From: GCA-002712965 sp913048525
GTDB taxonomy: Bacteria; Chloroflexota; Dehalococcoidia; Lucifugimonadales; UBA826
DNA: 13,489 bases
NCBI GenBank assembly: GCA_913048525.1
Contig: CAJWWP010000042.1
Coordinates: 1-13,489 of the forward strand
Direction of reading: 5' to 3'
Below are positions 7,932-13,489 of this stretch, in pieces. The stretch's first letter is position 1. Every line of letters begins with the position of its first letter. A program made the translations under genes and the position numbers. Below the pieces are notes generated by a model. The model did no database searches. It had not been told where the DNA came from and saw nothing but the letters and a program-made list of their open reading frames with translations.

Positions 7932-8066
7932 AAATATCAGGTGCTAAAGAGAATAATCTTTAATGCCACAAAGCACATAACAGCGAATTTCTCAAATATG
8001 AATTTTCTACCGAAACGGTCTCATAGACAAAAGTTTTTAGCTAAACGACAACCGGCATGCAAATTA

Positions 8067-8822
8067 TTATCTTTCGTACTTCCATATATCACGTGCACCT
8101 ACATCTACCCCACCATCTACTGCAATATTTTGACCAGTAATCCAAGAAGACTCGTCAGAGGCTAAAAATAAAGAACAATAGGCAATGTCCTGCGGATAAC
8201 CTATTCTTAACAATGTAGGTTCTGCAGGCAATACTTTACCTTCACCTATTGATCCTCTAAATAAACCTGCCGCAATGCTGTTTACCCGTATATTTTCCTC
8301 ATGCAACTCACGTGCCAGATTTTTAGTTAACCCTATAACTGCGCTTTTTGCCGCACCATACGCAGAGTTGCCTTCCTGTCTGACGCCGAAACTAGCGGCA
8401 ACTGACACGATTGAACCACCACCTTGATTCTTCATAATTGGTCTTGCTTCATGTACAAGGTTATAAAGACTATTCACCGTGTTAGAAATAGTCTGGTCAA
8501 AGAACTTTTCATCGACGTCTTGTAATTTACGCGAGGGGTCAAAATTACCGCCGGCGGCAGAGTAAATAATGTCCAAGCGTCCAAATTCTTCAATAATCTT
8601 GCTGATTACTGATTTCGCTTCTTCCCTGACAGATACGTCAGCAGGTACAACGATAGAAGTTCCACCCAAATTTTGTATTTGCGTTGCTGTCTCCTGAAGT
8701 TTCTCTTCTGTTCTAGCTGTGAGAATGACCTTCGCTCCTTCCTGGGCGAATAATTTCGCTGTGGCCCTACCCATACCCTGACCAATCCCCGTCATTAGGG
8801 CAATCTTGTTATTTAATCTCAT
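8067..8822 (-). CDS. Short-chain dehydrogenase/reductase, SDR-3, with divergent active site
   Basis: SDR-fold protein of 251 residues. The cofactor loop is TGIGQGMGR (G12 to G18). The second strand ends in ARTEEK with R37, which favours NADP(H), unlike SDR-1 and SDR-2. D62 is present and Y155/K159 sit in YGAAK. Two conserved sites deviate. The structural NNAG reads SAAG (88-91). The catalytic Ser position aligns without gaps to A143 (SVAASFG), with a serine one residue later at 144. N114 may supply the tetrad Asn. The protein may use S144, or catalyse a reaction not needing the usual Ser. 2,4-dienoyl-CoA and enoyl reductase-type SDRs also have altered tetrads, so a CoA-linked reductase is one alternative. 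The ATG has AAGGAG upstream on minus. It diverges from the HAD gene across 145 bases and precedes the nuclease gene. Confidence 0.88.
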   Translation of the reverse strand: MRLNNKIALMTGIGQGMGRATAKLFAQEGAKVILTARTEEKLQETATQIQNLGGTSIVVPADVSVREEAKSVISKIIEEFGRLDIIYSAAGGNFDPSRKLQDVDEKFFDQTISNTVNSLYNLVHEARPIMKNQGGGSIVSVAASFGVRQEGNSAYGAAKSAVIGLTKNLARELHEENIRVNSIAAGLFRGSIGEGKVLPAEPTLLRIGYPQDIAYCSLFLASDESSWITGQNIAVDGGVDVGARDIWKYER

Positions 8823-8954
8823 TTCGGCTCCTTAAATTCACTTAGCGATTTTTGAACAATCATATTCTAGTCTGGTGATAAACTGCCCTGATATTTAGAC
8901 GTAGTACTTTTCGGGGGAGATAAATGGTTTGAGGTCAAATAGTCATTTAGTGTA

Positions 8955-8960
8955 AGGGGA
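8955..8960 (+). promoter_or_regulatory. Shine-Dalgarno site supporting a TTG start at 8968
   Basis: AGGGGA lies 7 bases before TTG at 8968. The next in-frame ATG is codon 53, past the HAD nucleophile D13, so the TTG start is needed for an intact active site. Confidence 0.6.
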
Positions 8961-8967
8961 AATTTAA

Positions 8968-9702
8968 TTGGTAGATTTAAAACAAATCAAGGTTCTTGCT
9001 TGGGATATAGGTGGAACCGTATTTAATTGGAGAGGAACAATCCAGAAGGAATTAGAAGCAATAGCCAGACACCAAGAAAAGGAACTAGACGTATTTCGAT
9101 TCGCAAGTGAGTGGAGATACGGTATGTTCGACATGCTTGCTAAAGTCCGGAGCGGAGAAATACCCAGGATGAATGCTGATGAAATACACAGAAAAGTCCT
9201 AGACGATGTAATTGACTCAAGCGATATTCTCACTTTATCAAAATCTGAAAGGGATGATCTAAATGCTGTGTGGCACAGGTTGGAAGCCTGGGATGACGCA
9301 CCGGATGCCATTGAAAGGCTCAGAGATAGGTACACAGTAATACCTTTGACAGTATTGAGCTGGTCAATAGGTGTGGATTGTTCGAAATTTAACGGGATTA
9401 GTTGGGATGGATTAATATCGTGTGAATTTCTAAGGCAATATAAACCAGATCCTGGGTCGTATCTCCATGCAGCTGAACTACTGAATGTATCTCCAAGCGA
9501 GATAATTATGTGTGCAGCGCACACAAGCGACCTTATGGCTGCGAAGGAAGCAGGTTTTAAAACCGCATTCGTTTACAGAGAATTGGAAAAGGCGCGGAAT
9601 ATATCCAACAACACGTTTTCTGAAGAGCCGAGCGTGCCCTTGGAAATGTTCGACGTACATGGGCAGGATTTCTCTGATCTCGCAGACAAATTACTTGCGT
9701 GA
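8968..9702 (+). CDS. HAD-superfamily hydrolase, haloacid dehalogenase type II-like
   Basis: Cytoplasmic HAD hydrolase of 244 residues, within the range for type II 2-haloacid dehalogenases. Motif I is WDIGGTVF with nucleophile D13. The second Asp of phosphatase-type DxD is replaced by Gly, the pattern of dehalogenases rather than phosphatases. The helical cap contains SEWRYGMFDMLAKVRSGE, similar to that family's cap. Motif II falls in PLTVLSWS, with Ser or Thr candidates. Motif III is K159 in YKPDPGSY. Motif IV is AAHTSD, with D188. L-2-haloacid dehalogenases carry Ser and Asn at the equivalents of A183 and H185, so the halide/substrate pocket differs, and dehalogenase activity is not assured. 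The start is TTG with AGGGGA upstream. It diverges from SDR-3 and lies 182 bases before the acyl-CoA dehydrogenase-like gene. A phosphatase role is less likely. Confidence 0.85.
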   Translation: MVDLKQIKVLAWDIGGTVFNWRGTIQKELEAIARHQEKELDVFRFASEWRYGMFDMLAKVRSGEIPRMNADEIHRKVLDDVIDSSDILTLSKSERDDLNAVWHRLEAWDDAPDAIERLRDRYTVIPLTVLSWSIGVDCSKFNGISWDGLISCEFLRQYKPDPGSYLHAAELLNVSPSEIIMCAAHTSDLMAAKEAGFKTAFVYRELEKARNISNNTFSEEPSVPLEMFDVHGQDFSDLADKLLA

Positions 9703-9884
9703 TAATGCTAGGGTATTTATCAAACCAATTAATCTATACCGTCAGTTCATACTTTCAGAAATTGGGTAAAGAGAAGCAACAAATAAAAGTTCCAATAAAG
9801 GATGAGGATTGTTAGGAATATTTCAAGAATCTAGTCCACAATACCTCATTGAACTAACGAAAACCAAAACTCGGAGGAACATCA

Positions 9885-11066
9885 ATGCATAAAATGACTG
9901 GTGTGCCGGGCGATGATTCTCAGTCTATTTTGAACAATGTTCGGGAAATCGCATGCGATTTCGCATCTCAACGTTCGGAAAGACAGAGGCGGCGTGAACT
10001 AGTAACGGAAGATTTTGATAGGCTTCGCGAATCCGGTTACCTGATGGTGGCTGTTCCCACTACGTTTGGGGGAATCTGGGATGGTGACACCGTGGGGACT
10101 CGGATGGTCTGCGAAATTCTTAAAACTCTTGCCCATGGCGATTCGTCTGTAGCCCTTGTGGCAGCCATGCATCCTGCTGTGATTCAATCTACTGGTTGGA
10201 CATCGATCTCAGAGGCCCCAGAACCTTATTCTGAAGCGTGGGATGAACAACGCCGATGGGCTTTCCAAACAGTACAAGATGGACACTTCTGGGGAACAAT
10301 AATATCCGAACCAGGTAGTGGAGGAGACAATACCCAGTCCAGCTCTTCAGCCAAACTGCTCAGTAACGGGGTGCAGTATCTATTGAGCGGCCAAAAACAT
10401 TTTGGGAGCGGTTCAGGTATAAACTCGTACATGGTTACACACGCTGTGCCAGATGGTGAGACTGATCCAGACACTTTCGTTTTGGACATGCGTGATTTGG
10501 TCTGGGATGGCTCTTCGGGAGTTAAACTTATTGCTCCCTGGGACGGACATGGCATGACATCTACACAGAGTCATGGGATGGGTTTTGATAAATTTCCTGC
10601 CACAAGATTGGCGTTTCCTGGAGACGATCGACGTGCAATTTTAGCGGGTATGGATAGGCCGGGGGGGGCTTTGTTCGTTGCTGTGATTACAGGTATTGTG
10701 GAGACCGCTGTCACAACCGCACGCCAGCACTTGGAGTCGAAACGTGACCTTATGCGATCTTACGAACGCGTCGAGTGGGCGAAAGTGGAAATGGAAGCAT
10801 GGTTGGTCCAACAGGCTTATGAGGGGATGCTTCGTCAAGTAGAAATAGGAAACTCCAGAGGTCGCAATTCTCTGTTAGCAAAAGAATCGGTAGCTGAACT
10901 TGCAGAATCGATTCTAGTACGAATTAGTAAAGTCATTGGAGGCAGTGCCTACTCTAGACATACACCTTACGGATTTTGGCTTGAGGATGTACGGGCTCTA
11001 GGCTTTCTCCGTCCGCCATGGGCCCTGGCATTTGACAGGGTTTTCGAAGGTTCATGGAACTTATGA
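9885..11066 (+). CDS. Acyl-CoA dehydrogenase-fold flavoprotein (dehydrogenase or monooxygenase)
   Basis: FAD-dependent protein of 393 residues with the three-part acyl-CoA dehydrogenase architecture: N-terminal helices (about 12-130), middle beta domain with the flavin-contacting SEPGSGGD (141-148) and the GHGMTSTQSHGMGFDKF segment (221-237), and a C-terminal helical domain with IGGSAYSRHTP (351-361). The usual catalytic Glu occurs about 25 residues after that GG. By ungapped count this position falls in LGFLRPP and has no Glu, and the alternative Glu of isovaleryl-CoA dehydrogenase is not evident either. E388 in the terminal FEGSWNL is a possible replacement. The chain also stops about 30 residues earlier than typical after such a motif. 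It could therefore be a reduced-flavin monooxygenase of the DszC/group D type, or an atypical dehydrogenase. The ATG has GGAGG upstream. It converges with the HIBADH-like gene, leaving 48 bases. Confidence 0.85.
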   Translation: MHKMTGVPGDDSQSILNNVREIACDFASQRSERQRRRELVTEDFDRLRESGYLMVAVPTTFGGIWDGDTVGTRMVCEILKTLAHGDSSVALVAAMHPAVIQSTGWTSISEAPEPYSEAWDEQRRWAFQTVQDGHFWGTIISEPGSGGDNTQSSSSAKLLSNGVQYLLSGQKHFGSGSGINSYMVTHAVPDGETDPDTFVLDMRDLVWDGSSGVKLIAPWDGHGMTSTQSHGMGFDKFPATRLAFPGDDRRAILAGMDRPGGALFVAVITGIVETAVTTARQHLESKRDLMRSYERVEWAKVEMEAWLVQQAYEGMLRQVEIGNSRGRNSLLAKESVAELAESILVRISKVIGGSAYSRHTPYGFWLEDVRALGFLRPPWALAFDRVFEGSWNL

Positions 11067-11077
11067 CATTCGTATGT

Positions 11078-11090
11078 CGCTATGTTAGCG
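11078..11090. terminator. Short hairpin between convergent genes
   Basis: CGCTA-TGT-TAGCG forms a perfect five-base stem with a three-base loop in the 48 bases between the stop codons of the acyl-CoA dehydrogenase-like gene (plus) and the HIBADH-like gene (minus). Its position suits a bidirectional terminator, but there is no T-tract on either side, so support is weak. Confidence 0.25.
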
Positions 11091-11114
11091 TGAAGGGTTC
11101 ACATGAGGAGAGAT

Positions 11115-12056
11115 TCATTCTTTCGGTAGAATCCTAACTTCTACGTCGCCGGCCCTTTCTTCCTGGAGGAGATGATAAACCCTGTAATTCAGATTAGCCC
11201 ATTCTTTCCTGTTTACAGCTGCAGTCATGTCATTGTACGTACCAGTTCCTATCTGCAGGGGCACGTCCAATTCACGGCCAAGTTCCAGTGCGAGTGACAT
11301 ATCTTTCTTAGAGATTGAAAAGGTTGATTCCGACCCGGTACCCCCTTCAAATTTGCCCTGCAAATAAGTATCCGGCATGGATACATTCAAAATGCGTCCA
11401 CTGCCTCCCGCTCCATTCTTTATGCACTGCATTAGTATTTCTGCCGGGACTCCGGCTTTCACTCCAAGAGTTAGGGATTCAACCAATAGTCTCTCAAGTC
11501 CATATTGAAACATGTTATTTGCCAATTTACAGATGGTTGCAGAACCTATTTGACCCGTGTAGGTGACCTTATTACCAAAAGATTCAAAGATAGGTTGGAG
11601 CTTAATAAATGTGCTCTCATCTCCTCCCACCATTATTGATAGAACGCCGTTCAGGGTTACGCCGTTTTTATCCGAGCGGCGACCGCTTACAGGAGCATCT
11701 AATATTGATACTCCCTTCGATGCGAATGTTTCGTTTAGTCTTCTCATTAATTCAGGAGAGCTAGTACTTAGGTCGGCCCAAACTGAGTCACTGTTAATGC
11801 CGTCAAATATTCCATCTTCGCCTGTAGCGACGGCCTCTATTTCAGTGGGCCCGGGCAAGGACGTGAATATTATGTCGCTTTTTAGTGCCACTTCCTTTGG
11901 GTTATTTGCCCATGCAGCCCCCAACTCCAGTGCAGGTAAAGCGGCTTTATCATTGATATCGTGAATCGTGACTTTATATGAATTTTGAATCAAAGCCAGA
12001 CACATATGCTGTCCCATATTCCCAAGACCAATAAACCCGATATTTATGTCATCCAT
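11115..12056 (-). CDS. NAD-binding beta-hydroxyacid dehydrogenase, HIBADH-like (first of a divergent pair)
   Basis: Oxidoreductase of 313 residues of the 3-hydroxyisobutyrate / tartronate-semialdehyde / 6-phosphogluconate dehydrogenase family, which oxidises beta-hydroxyacids or reduces the matching semialdehydes. The N-terminal Rossmann loop is GLGNMG (10-15), and D33 in IHDIN favours NAD. The substrate-binding segment is DAPVSG (120-125), followed by a few extra residues (RRSDKNGVTLNG) compared with relatives. The catalytic Lys is K177 in CKLANN, and the C-terminal helical domain has the family's KD pair (K251-D252). The ATG overlaps nothing and has GGAG about 9 bases before it. It diverges from a paralogue at 12152, the two starts being 95 bases apart, so they probably share a control region. 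The substrate is unresolved; imine reductase-like relatives lack this Lys, so they are less likely. Confidence 0.9.
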   Translation of the reverse strand: MDDINIGFIGLGNMGQHMCLALIQNSYKVTIHDINDKAALPALELGAAWANNPKEVALKSDIIFTSLPGPTEIEAVATGEDGIFDGINSDSVWADLSTSSPELMRRLNETFASKGVSILDAPVSGRRSDKNGVTLNGVLSIMVGGDESTFIKLQPIFESFGNKVTYTGQIGSATICKLANNMFQYGLERLLVESLTLGVKAGVPAEILMQCIKNGAGGSGRILNVSMPDTYLQGKFEGGTGSESTFSISKKDMSLALELGRELDVPLQIGTGTYNDMTAAVNRKEWANLNYRVYHLLQEERAGDVEVRILPKE

Positions 12057-12140
12057 TGATTACTACTCCTAAGTTACCAGGAACGATACATGTCGATTGC
12101 GTACACGATATCATCCAACAAGTCTGCTTAACATTTTTAA

Positions 12141-12146
12141 AGGAGG
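12141..12146 (+). promoter_or_regulatory. Shine-Dalgarno site that sets the start at 12152
   Basis: A perfect AGGAGG lies 5 bases before ATG 12152. The frame is open back to 12056, but that start overlaps the opposite gene's start codon, and the 32 extra residues precede the first Rossmann strand (MKVGFIGLG) without family similarity. Confidence 0.8.
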
Positions 12147-12151
12147 GAGCG

Positions 12152-13087
12152 ATGAAAGTAGGATTTATAGGCCTCGGCGGTATAGGCAAGCCAATAGCCA
12201 TAAATATTGCTAAGTCAGGCTTCGATCTCACGGTCACTGATTTGCGCGAGAAACCTTTGAAGGAGCTTGAGCAGTACGGTGCCAGAGTTGCCGGTGACGC
12301 TCGCGAGGTTTCCGAAGCTTCGGACTTAGTGTTAGCCAGTCTACCGTCAAACTCAGCTAGTGAGGAGGTGGCATTAGGTCCAAACGGTGTCTTGGCAGGT
12401 GCTAAAAGCGGTGATATTTACGTAGAACTAAGTACCATTAGTCCGGAGGTTGTTCACACCATTGCCGAGAAAGCGTCAGATAAAGGCGTGGCCATGTTGG
12501 ATGCTCCAGTGAGCGGCGGCCTCTATCAACGTCAGGAAGGGACATTGTCGATTATGGTGGGTGGTGACACAAAGACCGTGGCCAAGGCAATGCCGGTGTT
12601 CAGAGCGTTTGGGGATAGAATTTTTCACGCTGGTGAAAGCGGAGCAGGGGCGTCTGTCAAGTTGGTCAACAATATGCTTGCTGGAATTAATATGGTTGCC
12701 ACTATGGAAGCTCTTGTGCTGGGAGTGAAGGCGGGCTTAAGCGTGCAGACATTGAAGGAGGTGATCAGTGCTAGCAGTGGGGATAATAAGGTCTTTGAAG
12801 GCTTGGTCGACAAGATCTCTTTACACAGTGCCGAACCACCGCACGGTCAGATTGCCAACCAGGGTCTGCATACCATCGGCAAGGATGTCAGGTTGGCCAA
12901 TGAGATGGCTCAAAATCTGTCAGTGCCATTAGCACTTGGTTCTGCGGCCCTACAACCGTTTCTCGCCGGTTTAGCAAACGGCTGGGCGGATAAAGAATAT
13001 TGGGCAATTATGGAATTTTTCGAGCAAGAAAGTGGTGTTAGGGTGCGTCCGCTGGAACTAACAGATTTAGAAGGGAAGAAGCGCTGA
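12152..13087 (+). CDS. NAD-binding beta-hydroxyacid dehydrogenase, HIBADH-like (second of the pair)
   Basis: Protein of 311 residues from the ATG with AGGAGG in front; this is the standard family length. Motifs: GLGGIG (7-12) at the extreme N-terminus; D30 after the second strand, favouring NAD; DAPVSGG (117-123) with S121; GEGTLSIMVGGD-like core (QEGTLSIMVGGD here); GASVKLVNN with catalytic K170; and the KD pair K244-D245. All expected catalytic residues are present, so it should oxidise a beta-hydroxyacid or reduce a semialdehyde such as tartronate or methylmalonate semialdehyde. It is clearly related to, but well diverged from, the neighbour at 11115-12056; both share YVELSTIS/DLSTSSPE-type and LGVKAG segments. 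Two different paralogues back to back suggest distinct substrates or directions rather than simple redundancy (inference). The next gene on this strand is an enolase-superfamily member 170 bases away. Confidence 0.92.
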   Translation: MKVGFIGLGGIGKPIAINIAKSGFDLTVTDLREKPLKELEQYGARVAGDAREVSEASDLVLASLPSNSASEEVALGPNGVLAGAKSGDIYVELSTISPEVVHTIAEKASDKGVAMLDAPVSGGLYQRQEGTLSIMVGGDTKTVAKAMPVFRAFGDRIFHAGESGAGASVKLVNNMLAGINMVATMEALVLGVKAGLSVQTLKEVISASSGDNKVFEGLVDKISLHSAEPPHGQIANQGLHTIGKDVRLANEMAQNLSVPLALGSAALQPFLAGLANGWADKEYWAIMEFFEQESGVRVRPLELTDLEGKKR

Positions 13088-13191
13088 ATCAACTAGCAGG
13101 ATGGGTCGCAAACGTGATGCTGGTAGAGCTCGCGGGGCAGAATATTCCTACGGCTGTTGCTTGGATTGAAAGAAGTTGGAATAGGTAGAAA

Positions 13192-13220
13192 TTGACACTA
13201 ATACCAGCCCAATATAAAGT
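13192..13220 (+). promoter_or_regulatory. Candidate sigma-70-type promoter for the second enolase-superfamily gene
   Basis: A perfect TTGACA (13192-13197) is followed by TATAAA (13213-13218) at 15 bases, or TAAAGT (13215-13220) at the more usual 17. This would place the RNA start about 30 bases before the ATG at 13258. It is the best promoter match in the window and implies the gene is transcribed separately from the HIBADH-like gene. Confidence 0.5.
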
Positions 13221-13257
13221 CGCTTGATATCGTGAATTTGGGAAAAATGGAGAACAT

Positions 13258-13489
13258 ATGAAAGTAACAGGTGTAAAGACTTATGTTATTGAAAATGAAC
13301 CAGGAGTAAGAACTGGTGGAGGCGGGCAAACGGAAGAATGGTACGTTGGTGGTAAATATTTTCTTATTTTGGAACTATCTACCGATGAAGGAATAGTGGG
13401 AATCGGAGAAAAACTTACTGGAAGCTCTTTCACGGGAAAAATGACATGGAAAGATTTCAAATCTCAAATACAGTTAGTTCATGAAACAG
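13258..13489 (+). CDS. Enolase-superfamily protein, N-terminal part (runs off the window)
   Basis: Only the first 77 codons are present. They show the enolase-superfamily N-terminal capping domain: a first strand MKVTGVKTYVIE, a second strand YFLILELSTDEG, then the typical turn GIVGIGE, as in mandelate racemase and related acid-sugar dehydratases. A Gly-rich loop (RTGGGGQTEEWYVGG, about 18-32) is in the region that closes over the substrate in this family, and its sequence differs from the first enolase gene. The barrel with the metal ligands and catalytic bases is outside the window, so the subgroup cannot be decided. The ATG has GGAG six bases upstream and a plausible promoter at 13192-13220. 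It is likely a distinct paralogue of the 3433-4569 protein rather than a copy. Confidence 0.82.
   Translation, partial: MKVTGVKTYVIENEPGVRTGGGGQTEEWYVGGKYFLILELSTDEGIVGIGEKLTGSSFTGKMTWKDFKSQIQLVHET

Noticed and set aside
7941..8165. Plus-strand ORF of 74 codons over the SDR-3 end and nuclease leader
   Set aside because: It overlaps the well-supported SDR-3 on the other strand and reads as low-quality antisense sequence.
12056..12151. Longer N-terminus for the second HIBADH-like gene
   Set aside because: It would start on the opposite gene's start codon, and AGGAGG before 12152 fits much better.
11953..13237. Repeated TTGATATCGTGAAT at 11953-11966 and 13224-13237, and CACGATATCA at 12104-12113
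   Set aside because: One copy encodes ordinary residues inside the HIBADH-like gene, and one shared 14-mer is about what chance allows in a window this long. It is not accepted as a regulatory repeat.
1..13489. Defence, mobile-element, CRISPR or RNA-gene signals
   Set aside because: I read both strands for direct repeats, terminal inverted repeats, transposase motifs and tRNA-like cloverleafs and saw none.

Overview
The window holds a dense set of bacterial catabolic and redox enzyme genes on moderately AT-rich DNA. Most genes have their own Shine-Dalgarno sequence, and direction switches often. I see no rRNA, tRNA, CRISPR array, transposase, phage gene, transporter or transcription factor. 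Several enzyme families are duplicated: two D-2-hydroxyacid dehydrogenases, three short-chain dehydrogenases (SDRs), two 3-hydroxyisobutyrate-dehydrogenase-like proteins and two enolase-superfamily proteins. A ThDP enzyme, an acyl-CoA-dehydrogenase-fold flavoprotein and a haloacid-dehalogenase-like hydrolase accompany them. This paralogue-rich mix recalls uncultivated marine Chloroflexota of the SAR202 type, known for expanded enolase and dehydrogenase families. That assignment is inference from gene content, not from a marker gene.

Layout. Positions 1-1114 (minus) hold the first codons of an alanine dehydrogenase / transhydrogenase-alpha gene preceded by a D-2-hydroxyacid dehydrogenase gene. 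A second D-2-hydroxyacid dehydrogenase (1264-2217, plus) diverges from it. SDR-1 (2471-3220, minus) diverges from an enolase-superfamily gene (3433-4569, plus) across a 212-base gap that contains a strong inverted repeat. A ThDP enzyme (4780-6453) and SDR-2 (6549-7301) follow on plus. A secreted or lipoprotein nuclease (7356-7931, minus) and SDR-3 (8067-8822, minus) converge on SDR-2. A HAD hydrolase (8968-9702) and an acyl-CoA-dehydrogenase-like gene (9885-11066) are on plus. Two HIBADH-like genes diverge from 12056/12152. A second enolase-superfamily gene starts at 13258 and runs off the end.

How the genes may work together (inference). Enolase-superfamily proteins of this group typically abstract a proton next to a carboxylate, often dehydrating sugar acids or hydroxy acids to 2-oxo acids. 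The ThDP enzyme could cleave or condense a 2-oxo acid. The SDRs, hydroxyacid dehydrogenases and HIBADH-like enzymes could interconvert alcohols and carbonyls of the intermediates. No single known pathway matches the set, and no substrate can be named from sequence alone.

No gene-free stretch exceeds 300 bases. The largest gaps are 2218-2470 (between convergent genes; I see no gene or convincing signal) and 3221-3432 (inverted repeats, described below). 4570-4779 is T-rich with no convincing hairpin terminator.
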